The notes below the pieces were generated by a model, which saw nothing but the letters and a program-made list of their open reading frames with translations, did not search any database and was not told the DNA's origin. Below, piece by piece: positions 55,488 to 64,000 of a stretch of DNA of 64,000 nt. The first letter of the stretch is position 1. Each line of letters opens with the position of its first letter. The stretch spans positions 1-64,000 of the forward strand of contig NZ_AUBP01000010.1 of NCBI RefSeq assembly GCF_000429305.1, in the 5' to 3' direction. Position numbers and translations under genes: made by a program. Source of the DNA: Desulfovibrio inopinatus DSM 10711. Its GTDB lineage: Bacteria > Desulfobacterota > Desulfovibrionia > Desulfovibrionales > Desulfovibrionaceae.

Positions 55488-56954
55488 ATGGCGTTGTTTT
55501 CCTCTTTGTCGGAGAGAAGTCCCTTCCTGATATTGGGGACGTTCAGTGTGCTCATATCGAGCACTGTGCTTCTTGCGACAAAATATTACTATCTTGCTCC
55601 TGTTCCAGCTCTCGGTGTATTTGCTATTCTCGCTACGTTGAAGTGGCCAAAATTTTTGTATTATCTTGTCATTGCCTTGATTCCTTTCGGGGCGTTTCGG
55701 ACAATATCGGAGGATCTTCCGTTTTTACGGTTGCATTGGATTGCTTCCTTCTTATTGCTGTTGGCAGCAGCGTATTGGACGCTTCCCAAACGAAGATTGC
55801 CGGATCGTTTGTCCTGTAATTTATGGAATCCCATGCTTCTTTTTTTGGCAATCAACTGTATCGCCGCATCCTTTTCCTCATATCCTGCTCTGGCTTTTAA
55901 GAATGTTTTGCTCATTGTTGTCGGGTATTTTGTTTTTTTCGGAATGACCTTGTTTTTCGTGGACCGCGATGGATTTGAACGTATTCTTCCTCGGGTGATC
56001 GTTGCCAGCGTTGCCTTGTCCGGAGGGCTCGGCGTCTTGGGGTATTTTTTCAATATCGATCTCTTCACGGGAAGAGACGAAATGGCGTCAAGCTCACGAG
56101 GAACGGGCGGAGTCGAAGATCCCAACAATATGGCGCTGTATGTTATTTACACCGTACCATTTCTTATTCACTGGGTGGCGAGAACAACATCCAAAGGGAA
56201 AAGTTTGTTCTTTCTTTTGCTGTTGGGGAACGCCACGTTGGCTATTGTCAGCACCTATTCGCGAGGTGGAGCGCTTGTTTTTGCCATTACTGCATTCTTG
56301 ACACTTTTTGAACATCGCAAGCACATTCCACCACGGAAACTCGGATTGCTGCTGTCCGGATTCATGGTTGCAATCGCTTTAGCCTTGTTAGTTATTCCCC
56401 AGTCCTATTGGGAGCGGCAGGGCAGTTTGGCCTCAGAAGAGGATGTCTCACTGTCGCGGCGTGCTTCCTATCTCATGGTCGCCTGGGAGTCGATTCAACA
56501 AAGCCCCTTGGTCGGTTTTGGCCCGGGAACATTTCGTGAACTTTATGGGCGATCTGAAGTGACTCTCCAGTATAAACGGGAAGGACATTCGCTGAAGCGT
56601 GATGCGCATAATACCTTTGTAGAAGTGCTTATTGGAAGCGGAGTCCCTGGGTTTGCCGTATTTTTATGGATGATCTTTTTAGCGATACGGAATTTGGGGA
56701 AAACCAAACGAATGTATAGAGAAAAAGGGCAGTTCGTTCTCGCTGATTTGACCGGCGCGTATCGCCAAGCATTTTTTGCACTCCTTTTGTATTTGTGCAT
56801 TTTCAGCGATGTCTTTCATAAATTTTTGTTGCTTTCGTTGGCTGCCTCACAGGTTGGCATGTATGCGGCCAAAGCCGCACCAGACGTACTCCATACTGAA
56901 TGTAGCACGGATGAATTGTTGCAAACGTCCGAGACAACGGAAACGCTTTCCTGA
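55488..56954 (+). CDS. O-antigen ligase/polymerase-like membrane protein (Wzy_C family)
   Basis: This 488-residue protein has about eleven hydrophobic segments and the Wzy_C periplasmic loop: GFGPGTFRELYGR and DAHNTFVEVLIGSGVPGFAV, with the conserved His. It is probably the polymerase of the exopolysaccharide. GGGAAGAGT precedes the ATG. The order sugar transferase, polymerase, glycosyltransferases fits a Wzx/Wzy- or polymerase-type pathway, but no Wzx flippase gene is present in the window. The C-terminus is a short polar tail. Confidence 0.85.
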   Translation: MALFSSLSERSPFLILGTFSVLISSTVLLATKYYYLAPVPALGVFAILATLKWPKFLYYLVIALIPFGAFRTISEDLPFLRLHWIASFLLLLAAAYWTLPKRRLPDRLSCNLWNPMLLFLAINCIAASFSSYPALAFKNVLLIVVGYFVFFGMTLFFVDRDGFERILPRVIVASVALSGGLGVLGYFFNIDLFTGRDEMASSSRGTGGVEDPNNMALYVIYTVPFLIHWVARTTSKGKSLFFLLLLGNATLAIVSTYSRGGALVFAITAFLTLFEHRKHIPPRKLGLLLSGFMVAIALALLVIPQSYWERQGSLASEEDVSLSRRASYLMVAWESIQQSPLVGFGPGTFRELYGRSEVTLQYKREGHSLKRDAHNTFVEVLIGSGVPGFAVFLWMIFLAIRNLGKTKRMYREKGQFVLADLTGAYRQAFFALLLYLCIFSDVFHKFLLLSLAASQVGMYAAKAAPDVLHTECSTDELLQTSETTETLS

Positions 56955-56970
56955 TGAAAGGATAAGACTG

Positions 56971-58152
56971 ATGGATGTGAGCTTGTTTGTCTTTATCGTC
57001 TGTCTGTCGGGCGTCGTATCGGTTTTTTTCCCATATCCTCTGATGCTGTGGTTTCTTGATTGGTTGCACCCCCATCATCACGTGATTGATGGGAATTGCA
57101 AGTCCGTGCCTCATCATTCCGTGAGTTTTATTCTGGCTTTTCGTAACCCCGGACCGGCGTTTGCGGAAACGATTCAAACAACGTTGGCAATTCTTCAGGA
57201 TCGACCTTCCTGGAATGCCGTTTTCGCTTCGGATGGTTCCGACGATGGCAGTGAGGAAATGGTTCGGGACTTGGGCCAGGGCCGTATTGAACTCGTCTGC
57301 TTACCGGTTCATCAAGGGAAAACCGCAGCACTTAATGCGGCTGTTACTCATGCAACGAACGAGGTGCTGGTTTTTTTTGATGCAGACTCTCGATTTGATG
57401 CCCTGGCCGTCGAAAGTCTGCTTGCACATTTGTCCAACGACAGTGTTGGCGGCGTGAGTGGAAGACGTTGCCTCAGCACGAAAGGAGTGCACGGTGGGGC
57501 ACAACGTTCTTTTTTTTCTTTTGACGCCGCCGTCAAAACGTTGGAATCGCGTGTCTCATCTCTCACCTCCAATGAAGGGAAACTTTACGCCATATACCGG
57601 AGTCTCTTCCAGCCTTTGCCCAATGCGGTGACCGATGATCTCTACTCCTGCCTGTGTGTTATCAGACAAGGCAAACGTTATCTCTTTGACTCTGCCGCCA
57701 CTGTCATGGTCCCTAACCCTTTGCGTACCGAAGGCGGAGAGTTGATTCGGCGTCGTCGCATTGTCGGCGCCAGCCTGCGTACGCTCTGGCTGAATCGAGA
57801 GCTTTTTGTTCCAAGCAAGTATGGTTTGGTGAGTGTTGGGTTGTTTTGTAACAAAGTCCTACGTCGCTTGCTTCCGTTTCTTTTGGTTAGCTTATATGCA
57901 GCCAACCTGGCTCTTGTCGCCCGAAATATCGGATTTACGCTGATTTTCCTGTTGCAAACCGGTATCTATCTGCTTGCACTTTGTTATCCCGTTCTTTCGC
58001 GTTTGCCTTTGCCGCGAAAGGTGAAAAAAATGTCCAGTATACCCCGCTATTTTGTCTTGGGCAATATCGGAACGGCACTTGGCGTTTGGGATTTTGTCAT
58101 GGGGCATGCGGCCGTGAAATGGAATCCGACCAAATCGGGGGGAGAGGAGTGA
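56971..58152 (+). CDS. Family 2-type membrane glycosyltransferase
   Basis: This 393-residue processive-type GT2 has an N-terminal membrane helix (LFVFIVCLSGVVSVFFPYPL), a GT-A domain with FASDGSDDGSEEM, the metal motif FFDADSRFD, TDDLYSCLC and RRRRIVGASLRTLW (equivalent of QxxRW), and three C-terminal helices. It should build the polymer backbone at the inner membrane. AAAGGA precedes the ATG, and the last codons overlap the GTG start of the next glycosyltransferase by four bases. Confidence 0.9.
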   Translation: MDVSLFVFIVCLSGVVSVFFPYPLMLWFLDWLHPHHHVIDGNCKSVPHHSVSFILAFRNPGPAFAETIQTTLAILQDRPSWNAVFASDGSDDGSEEMVRDLGQGRIELVCLPVHQGKTAALNAAVTHATNEVLVFFDADSRFDALAVESLLAHLSNDSVGGVSGRRCLSTKGVHGGAQRSFFSFDAAVKTLESRVSSLTSNEGKLYAIYRSLFQPLPNAVTDDLYSCLCVIRQGKRYLFDSAATVMVPNPLRTEGGELIRRRRIVGASLRTLWLNRELFVPSKYGLVSVGLFCNKVLRRLLPFLLVSLYAANLALVARNIGFTLIFLLQTGIYLLALCYPVLSRLPLPRKVKKMSSIPRYFVLGNIGTALGVWDFVMGHAAVKWNPTKSGGEE

Positions 58153-59369
58153 AAAATACGATCGCCTATGTCATGTCTCGTTATCCTCGTATCACCGAAA
58201 CGTTTGTGCATTTTGAAATGCTTGAAATGCAACGCCGGGGTCGTCGAGTGCTCATTTTCCCGCTTCTTTTGGAACGCTCTCAGGTGGAACACCCCCAGGT
58301 GGAAGACATGATGGCCTCCGTTGTTTTCGAACCGTTTATGTCGTGGGCAGTTTTGCGCGACAATGTACTGTCGTTTGTTTCTTCTCCTCGCGCGTACTGC
58401 GCTGCCATTCGAGACATCCTTTCCGGGACATTGGGGAGTTTTAACTTTTTTTTTGGCGCTCTCGGGGTTTTTCCAAAATCGGTATCATATGCTCGTCAAG
58501 CCAAGGCTCGTGGGGTTGAGCATGTTCATGCTCATTTTGTGACACATCCGGTTATTTGTGCTCTTGTCATCAAACGTCTTGCCGGCATTCCGTTTAGTTT
58601 TACCGCACACGCGCACGATATTCTTATCGACACGCGTATGTTCGATATCAAGCTGCGTGAGGCTGAATTTGCCATTATGATTTCGCAGTACAACAAATCT
58701 CTCATGATCAAGACCTTCGGTCTTCCCCCAGATCAAGCCGAGAAAATGCATATTGTACATTGCGGTATTGATCCCGATGATTTCCCCGCGGTTCCGGCTC
58801 CTGATAATCCTATTCCCGAGATCGCTTGTGTCGCGTCTTTTAAAGATATGAAAGGGCATGTGCATCTTGTGGAAGCACTTCGTCTGCTTTGTGGCCAAGG
58901 CCGAACATTTCTTTGTCGTTTTATTGGTATCGGACCGTTGGAAGGCGAAATTCGACGCCGTGTTGAGGAGGCAGGTCTCAACGACGTGGTAATTTTTGAA
59001 GGAGCGTTATCCAGGCCGGAAGTGAAAAAACGGTTGGCCCATTGCGATTGTGTGGTGTTGCCTAGTGTTGTTGGTCGACGTGGAGATCATGAAGGTATTC
59101 CGGTCGCGTTGATGGAGGCCATGGCAACACAGCGTCCGGTGGTAGCCTCTCGGCTTGCGGGAATCCCCGAGCTCATTGAGGACGGTGTTTCAGGCCTTTT
59201 GGTTCCGCCTGGAGATGTCCGGGCTTTGGCAGAAGCGTTAGCTAAACTTTTGGATGACCCGGCTTTGCGTCGTATTTTGGGAGAACGCGGTCGAGAAACC
59301 GTTGTGCAACATTTTAACCTGAAAATTGAGACGGTCAAGCTTGATGCACTGTTTCGTCGCGTTTCCTGA
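58149..59369 (+). CDS. Family 4 glycosyltransferase
   Basis: This GT-B enzyme of about 406 residues starts with YVMSRYPRITETFVHFEMLE (typical of the WcaL/AmsK-like branch), contains ACVASFKDMKGHVHLVEALR, and ends the nucleotide-sugar site with GIPVALMEAMATQRPVVASR (E-x7-E motif) and LAGIPELIEDGVSGLLVPPG. The GTG start overlaps the GT2 stop as GTGA, so translation is coupled. It is the last recognised gene of the exopolysaccharide operon; no clear terminator follows. Confidence 0.93.
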   Translation: MKNTIAYVMSRYPRITETFVHFEMLEMQRRGRRVLIFPLLLERSQVEHPQVEDMMASVVFEPFMSWAVLRDNVLSFVSSPRAYCAAIRDILSGTLGSFNFFFGALGVFPKSVSYARQAKARGVEHVHAHFVTHPVICALVIKRLAGIPFSFTAHAHDILIDTRMFDIKLREAEFAIMISQYNKSLMIKTFGLPPDQAEKMHIVHCGIDPDDFPAVPAPDNPIPEIACVASFKDMKGHVHLVEALRLLCGQGRTFLCRFIGIGPLEGEIRRRVEEAGLNDVVIFEGALSRPEVKKRLAHCDCVVLPSVVGRRGDHEGIPVALMEAMATQRPVVASRLAGIPELIEDGVSGLLVPPGDVRALAEALAKLLDDPALRRILGERGRETVVQHFNLKIETVKLDALFRRVS

Positions 59370-59539
59370 ACGGGACGATATATCCCCATCTTGAATTTCC
59401 TGCTCCCTCGTCTTATTCTATTCGATTACAATGGCCGGTCATGTTTATTGCTGGTCTTGTATTCGTTTGTTATGTGGAACAATGCTGGTTCGAACAATAT
59501 TGCTTTTTCATTTAACCGAGATCAGTTCAAGGAACACCG

Positions 59540-60805
59540 ATGCGGATTACGTGCCCACATTGTGGATTTAGCAGGGATGTCCCCAACGACAAAGTACCTG
59601 CTCGATCGGTTCGCGCTACCTGTCCGAAATGCAAGCATAAATTCCAATTTCGGCGAGTAGGTGACGAAGCCGTTTCCAGCTTAGATGGGCAGGACGAAGC
59701 ACCTGCCGCAGTCAATAGTCCATCGCATCAGCCGGACTACGCCGAATCTGATACCGTCCAACCGGAACATTATGAACGTGAACCGTCCCAGGCCAGGTAT
59801 GCCAACACAGCTCATCCTCGTGAAGGTATAGAAGACGATTCTATCGAATATCAGGAGCCTCCACGCGAATCGGGAGACGGATCTCCTATCGAATCCGTCC
59901 ATTATGCCGAGCCAGGAGATGAAGAGGCAGGGCAAGACAGTACGGGTTCTATGAAGCATGATACAGCGTACGAAGAGCCAGAGAACGATGCTTCTCCGGC
60001 ATCAGATACCCCAGGCCACATGCGAGCCGACAATCCTGATGACGTTCCCTTCCAAAACCAGACCGAGCGTTCGGAGAACTCCGATCGTGATGGTCAGGAT
60101 ATCTGGGCCAAGCTTGAAGCGATGGAACGCAACGGTGGTCGGCGTCGCCTTGATGAGACTGGCGAAACCGTTGACGATGCAATTCCTTGGGAGCACTTGG
60201 ATCGACATGGCTTTTTAAACGGATTTGCCTCCACAATTTTTAAAATCATGTTCAAGCCGCTGTCCTTCTTCGGCAATATGGCCCGTGACGAACGGGAAAC
60301 ACCGCATGTCGGCAAAGCGCTTGTTTTCAATATTCTTATTTCTGAACTTATTGTCCTCATGGACTTTGTGTGGCTTTTTGTCGGCGCAAGAACCAAGCTG
60401 GCCGGCGGAGATGAAGCCCAAGAACTCCTGCATGTTTTAGCCGCGTCACCGGGAATGGAGCTGTTGGTATTTATGCTCCTGATACCGTTTATGTTTGCCT
60501 TGGCCGCCTATATTGATGCAGGGTTGATTCATTTACTGCTCATGCTCTTTCGCGGAGCGAAGCGGAGCTTTGCTCATACATTTCGTACTATTTGTTATTC
60601 CGGAGCTCCTCTTATTATTTTAGCGATACCCGTTGCCGGACAGTATTTGTCGCCCCTGGTCATGGTGTGGAGTATGTCGTTGCAGGCTATTGGATTACAA
60701 CGTGTCCATGGGATCGCTTCGACGCAGGCTCTGGCCGCTGTGCTCATAAAATGGACGCTGTATGTGTTGCTGTTCATGCAACTCGGCAGCATCGCCATGC
60801 CTTGA
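59540..60805 (+). CDS. Zinc-ribbon protein with C-terminal Yip1-like membrane domain
   Basis: This 421-residue protein begins with an MJ0042-type zinc ribbon (ITCPHCGFSRDVPNDKVPAR ... CPKCKHKFQF, two CxxC pairs). A polar linker rich in Glu, Asp, Ser and Pro follows (residues about 45-195), then a Yip1-like domain with about five membrane helices (residues about 235-420; FKIMFKPLSFFGNMARDERE starts it). The function is unknown. AAGGAAC precedes the ATG. It lies 170 bases after the exopolysaccharide operon and just ahead of a coiled-coil gene, with which it is probably co-transcribed. Confidence 0.75.
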   Translation: MRITCPHCGFSRDVPNDKVPARSVRATCPKCKHKFQFRRVGDEAVSSLDGQDEAPAAVNSPSHQPDYAESDTVQPEHYEREPSQARYANTAHPREGIEDDSIEYQEPPRESGDGSPIESVHYAEPGDEEAGQDSTGSMKHDTAYEEPENDASPASDTPGHMRADNPDDVPFQNQTERSENSDRDGQDIWAKLEAMERNGGRRRLDETGETVDDAIPWEHLDRHGFLNGFASTIFKIMFKPLSFFGNMARDERETPHVGKALVFNILISELIVLMDFVWLFVGARTKLAGGDEAQELLHVLAASPGMELLVFMLLIPFMFALAAYIDAGLIHLLLMLFRGAKRSFAHTFRTICYSGAPLIILAIPVAGQYLSPLVMVWSMSLQAIGLQRVHGIASTQALAAVLIKWTLYVLLFMQLGSIAMP

Positions 60806-60833
60806 GCCATGACGCCACCTGAGAGGAGAGGGC

Positions 60834-61169
60834 ATGCTCGATAAACTGATTTCAATGTGGAAAGATTTTCAGGAAAAGCGGCGGGTCGCTCGGGATCTTC
60901 GTCCTGAGGCCTTTCGGACGCTCGCCAAGGAACTTCGCGAGTTGTCCATTATTGCATCCCGGCTGCGTCCTCAAGAATCGAAGTTTCAAGTCAAGGTGAG
61001 TCGCATTCACCAGGAAATGGATCAGCTCGAAGAACTGACCTCCAAGCCGGAATTCCGCATGTTACCGACGAAAAAGCGGATGCAACTGCGGAAAAGTCTC
61101 ATCAATTCAAAAAATCAACTTCTCGAATCGGTGAATGAAACCGCTCCGCCAACGGATATGCCGCAGTAA
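60834..61169 (+). CDS. Hypothetical coiled-coil protein (111 aa)
   Basis: I do not recognise a family. Nearly the whole protein is predicted helical and charged (KDFQEKRRVARDLRPEAFRT, KRMQLRKSLINSKNQLLESV), with a short Pro-rich tail. There is no signal peptide. GAGAGG precedes the ATG 28 bases after the zinc-ribbon/Yip1 gene, so the two form a pair. A hairpin with 8-bp perfect arms (GGGGAGGG / CCCTCCCC, about 61297-61316) follows but lacks a U run. Confidence 0.6.
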   Translation: MLDKLISMWKDFQEKRRVARDLRPEAFRTLAKELRELSIIASRLRPQESKFQVKVSRIHQEMDQLEELTSKPEFRMLPTKKRMQLRKSLINSKNQLLESVNETAPPTDMPQ

Positions 61170-61366
61170 GTGACATGCAGAGAAGCGGAGGACGTGAGCT
61201 GTGGGAAAGGTTGTCGGCGTATGGGATCGTGTCGCATGACGCGATAGTCTTGTGAGATATATTTCCCGTCTGACGAATGCGTCCGGAAGATGGTTCGGGG
61301 AGGGAGTGCCCTCCCCACCTGTTGACGCAACATGTCTGGTTCCTTGGAGAACGGCTCAGTTCTTTT

Positions 61367-63625
61367 CTATGAAGCCATCCCTACAAGTTGGCAAATGCGC
61401 CGAAGCTGTTTCGTTTTGGGGTCGTATGGGAAGAGGCTGTTTTGCAATTCCAAAAAATTCGGATTCAGGTTGATCTGATGGCATCGTGTGAGGAGTGTTT
61501 CGAGCTGATCCAGCTTGTTGGCATGGAAGAATTCGTTTGCGGTGGAAGCAATACGACGGAGAAGGTCGTCTGTCACCGGGCTGGAGGCCTTGTCCCGGAG
61601 AAATTGCAGCATGAGTTCTTCCGCCGATGATGCGACAGATTCGCCTGTGAGCCACGCATACGCAAGCCCTGGGGCCAAATGATTCCACAATGGAGCAAAG
61701 GTAAGAGTGGACTGGGCTTCTTGTCGATTGGTGATGAGATGAATACCGTCTTGAGCGTGACGTACCATGTCTTGGAATAACGTATTGCTGGCGGTTTGTA
61801 TCCAGGTGTCGGCAATGGCCTGTCGCTTGTTCCAGGCGAGTTCGTCACCACGGGCACAGACGTGAGCTTCAAATGGCTCTCCGACCTTGGTGATCTGGAT
61901 CCGCATGGCATAAGGATCATGACCAGGCGGCGAGGTGTAAGCGATTTCTACATCTTCGGGGTGCGGCTCTTGAGTCCAGGCCAGTGTTGCTTTGGCAGCA
62001 ACAAAGGATGGGATTTCGTCCGATGTGGGTTCGATCGTCACGCTGACACCGGGCCACTGTACGGTTTCTGCTGATGTTGTCTCCGAGTTCACACCGGGGA
62101 GACGCCTTTGAGCCCACAAGTGAAGTAGTGCTTGGGTGACGAGTGTACGGGTGGTTTCCCGACGTGGAACGACTTGCGTTTGCCAAATATGATTGCCGTT
62201 GTGCATTTCCGGAATATTTGAGGGGGCCTGTTCGAGAATATCGGAGAATTCAGGCTCAAAATCCGGGCCTTGGGTTTTTTCGGCCAATTCCATGGCGCGT
62301 AAGGCAAATGTAAGTCCGTTGACTGGCTCAATACGGGAAATTTCGTCAAAGAACCATGCACAACTGGCAAAGGCGGCCAAAGCCCACTTTTGCATGGCAA
62401 TCAGTTTGAACGCTTTCGTACGATCCGCCGGGCTGAGACCGCCGGAAAGCCACATATCAGCGAAGTCTTGCGGCGTCACGCGACCGGAAAGGAGTTTCCC
62501 AGCCTCAACGAGCGCCTGCCGAGGGTGCTTAAAAAGTTGTTGGCCGGCATCGAAAAAATGTTCATCGACTTTCGTTTTGAATGCATTGAGGGCATCACGA
62601 AGCGGTTTTCTCCACGTCTGTTTCCATCCGGGATGCCCCCCCGTCGTGCAGCCGCAATCCGATCTCCAACGCTCGACACCATGGGCGCAACTCCATGCTG
62701 AAGGCTCATGGAGACGCACCTGCATCGTTGGCGGATGGGCTTCAAGAAAGGTCGCGTAGTTGGTGAGATGAATATCTTCTCGCTGCTGGCGGGCCTGATC
62801 TAAAATATAGGCAAGACCCATTTCTCCAAATTTGAAATGGTGTCCGTATGTTTCACCGTCAGTGGCCAATGAGAGAAGTCCCGGAGAGCTTGCATCGGCA
62901 AGACGTCGCCAAAATTTTTCTCCATCTTCCAGCAAGCGCTCAAATGCGACGGCCTGCGAGATAGGGCCATCGTAGAAAAAAACGGCGATTTGTCGGCCTG
63001 ACGGCAGGGAAACCGCATAGGGCAGACGTATATCCAATCCTCCGTGACTGACGTCGCGCCAGTCGCCACTCCCAAGCTTCGTGACGGCAGCAGCCTGCCC
63101 CGGAGCAAGGATGGTGAAGGTTATGCCGTAATCGGCGAGCACTTCTAAAGTGGCCGTATCCACAGCGGTTTCGGAGAGCCACATTCCTTCGGGAGCGCGG
63201 CCGAAACGCGCCTGGAAATCTTCCACCGCCCAGGCGACCTCAAGTTCCTTGTCGAGTTCCGAGGCCAGCGGCATGATGACATGGTGATAGATCTGCGCCA
63301 AAGCATTCCCATGCCCTAGGCGGGACAGGCTTTTTGCATCGGCGTCAAGCATGGAATGATATGTTGTCGGTGCGAATTGTTCCATCCAGTGCAACAAGGT
63401 GGGACCGGCATTGAAACTCATCCATTCGTAGCAATTGACGATGTCGACAATACCTCCGGGGCCAAGGCGTCTTGCCGAGGCAATAGGAGCGTAACTCTCG
63501 TTGAGAATGCGTTCGTTCCAGTTCATTGCCGGGGCGGCGCTGCCCTCGGGCAGAATCAGGTCCAGCCAAGGATCTTCACGAGGAGGCTGGTAGAAATGGC
63601 CGTGGATGCAGAGGTATTTTTTCAT
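61367..63625 (-). CDS. Glycoside hydrolase family 57 protein with DUF3536
   Basis: This 752-residue protein starts with the GH57 fold: YLCIHGHFYQPPREDPWL (motif with the two His), GMWLSETAVD (candidate nucleophile Glu) and SLATDGETYGHHFKFGEMGL (candidate acid/base Asp). The C-terminal half matches the DUF3536 arrangement (SAWSCAHGVERWRSDCGCTT, then helical segments). Relatives are thought to act on alpha-glucans; the substrate is not established. The gene stands alone between the 60834 gene (convergent) and selA (divergent). No signal peptide is seen, so it is cytoplasmic. Confidence 0.88.
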   Translation of the reverse strand: MKKYLCIHGHFYQPPREDPWLDLILPEGSAAPAMNWNERILNESYAPIASARRLGPGGIVDIVNCYEWMSFNAGPTLLHWMEQFAPTTYHSMLDADAKSLSRLGHGNALAQIYHHVIMPLASELDKELEVAWAVEDFQARFGRAPEGMWLSETAVDTATLEVLADYGITFTILAPGQAAAVTKLGSGDWRDVSHGGLDIRLPYAVSLPSGRQIAVFFYDGPISQAVAFERLLEDGEKFWRRLADASSPGLLSLATDGETYGHHFKFGEMGLAYILDQARQQREDIHLTNYATFLEAHPPTMQVRLHEPSAWSCAHGVERWRSDCGCTTGGHPGWKQTWRKPLRDALNAFKTKVDEHFFDAGQQLFKHPRQALVEAGKLLSGRVTPQDFADMWLSGGLSPADRTKAFKLIAMQKWALAAFASCAWFFDEISRIEPVNGLTFALRAMELAEKTQGPDFEPEFSDILEQAPSNIPEMHNGNHIWQTQVVPRRETTRTLVTQALLHLWAQRRLPGVNSETTSAETVQWPGVSVTIEPTSDEIPSFVAAKATLAWTQEPHPEDVEIAYTSPPGHDPYAMRIQITKVGEPFEAHVCARGDELAWNKRQAIADTWIQTASNTLFQDMVRHAQDGIHLITNRQEAQSTLTFAPLWNHLAPGLAYAWLTGESVASSAEELMLQFLRDKASSPVTDDLLRRIASTANEFFHANKLDQLETLLTRCHQINLNPNFLELQNSLFPYDPKTKQLRRICQLVGMAS

Positions 63626-63813
63626 GGCTTTTCTGTATACGGTTTTCAGAAATTAGGAAAGACCCTTGCGAAAATGTCATGGGAACGCCACGCTTTTATT
63701 GCATTGTCACGGATGAGATAAAATTGATTTTGAAGGCAAGTTCATTTATCCTAAACATTTGCTGCATTGTTATAAATAGCCATAACAGGCCCGTTTCGGG
63801 CCGGGAGAGTTCC

Positions 63814-64000
63814 GTGTCCAGCCTGTTTCGTCTTCTGCCGTCGGTCGATGTTGCTCTCACCGCTGTTGCGGATGTTCCGGCCTTACACCATGTACCACGT
63901 GCGCTTCTTCGTGACGGAATCAATCTTTTTTTAGATCGGTTACGTCGCGATATTCGCCAAAGTCGCATCATGAACGCCTCGCAACTTGAGCACACCGTTC
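63814..64000 (+). CDS. selA: L-seryl-tRNA(Sec) selenium transferase, N-terminal part (cut by the window edge)
   Basis: SelA converts seryl-tRNA(Sec) to selenocysteyl-tRNA(Sec). Only the first 62 codons are in the window; they read SSLFRLLPSVDVALTAVADV ... RRDIRQSRIMNAS, matching the SelA N-terminal domain (LxxLPxVDxLL pattern). The start is a GTG with GGGAGAG before it. A small hairpin (GGCCCG-TTT-CGGGCC, 63788-63802) lies just upstream and overlaps the ribosome-binding region. It indicates that the organism makes selenoproteins. Confidence 0.8.
   Translation, partial: MSSLFRLLPSVDVALTAVADVPALHHVPRALLRDGINLFLDRLRRDIRQSRIMNASQLEHTV

Overview
The window looks like a chromosomal segment of a Desulfovibrionaceae-type sulfate-reducing deltaproteobacterium with roughly balanced base composition. 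The evidence is the alternative (siroheme-based) heme genes ahbC-hemB-ahbD, a one-iron superoxide reductase, a selA start, zinc-ribbon ribosomal proteins, and the gene orders thrS-infC-rpmI-rplT-pheS-pheT, DUF177-rpmF-plsX-fabH-fabG-acpP-fabF-glyA-ribD-ribE-ribBA-ribH-nusB-leuS and cdsA-dxr-rseP-tsaB. The species cannot be fixed from the sequence alone.

Layout. 1-412: end of an rRNA operon (23S 3' end, 5S, terminator). 421-4790: a disturbed accessory stretch with a short inverted-repeat element, a YhcH-family gene, two decayed IS3-family transposase fragments, a fused SGNH-hydrolase/citrate-lyase-ligase-like gene lying between them, a small gene behind a sigma-54-like promoter, and a 26-codon ORF. 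4789-7005: panC and metK. 7032-10231 (minus): a solute-binding protein, an ABC ATPase and an aminoglycoside-phosphotransferase-fold protein, with no permease. 10405-11837: a divergent pair of loci around two pairs of 11-bp-spaced GTACA repeats, including an amphi-Trp protein. 11931-18957 (minus): pheT, pheS, rplT, rpmI, infC, thrS; infC appears to start at AUA inside the end of thrS. 19036-19506 (minus): two tRNA-Val(GAC) genes. 19611-20714: an Old Yellow Enzyme-type flavin oxidoreductase. 21365-35822 (minus): one long housekeeping block for leucyl-tRNA synthetase, NusB, riboflavin, glycine/serine, fatty-acid and phospholipid initiation, L32 and DUF177. 35995: rpmB, divergent. 36339-39989 (minus): ahbD, hemB, ahbC. 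40138-44402: a lipoprotein, a SRAP-domain protein and a chemoreceptor. 44399-48526 (minus): tsaB, rseP, dxr, cdsA. 48755-49150: superoxide reductase. 49459-59369 (plus): an exopolysaccharide operon behind a near-consensus sigma-54 promoter. 59540-61169: a zinc-ribbon/Yip1-like membrane protein and a coiled-coil protein. 61367-63625: a GH57/DUF3536 protein. 63814 to the edge: the start of selA.

The exopolysaccharide operon is the richest accessory system. It encodes a SPOR-domain protein fused through a long linker and a membrane helix to a tyrosine-kinase-like ATPase, an outer-membrane export lipoprotein, a Wzz/GumC-type protein, an initiating sugar transferase that carries a C-terminal PilZ-like domain, a Wzy-like polymerase and two glycosyltransferases. 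The promoter and the PilZ-like tail suggest control by sigma-54 activators and possibly by cyclic di-GMP. A family of interspersed repeats with constant end tags but different hairpin cores is scattered through the intergenic spaces.
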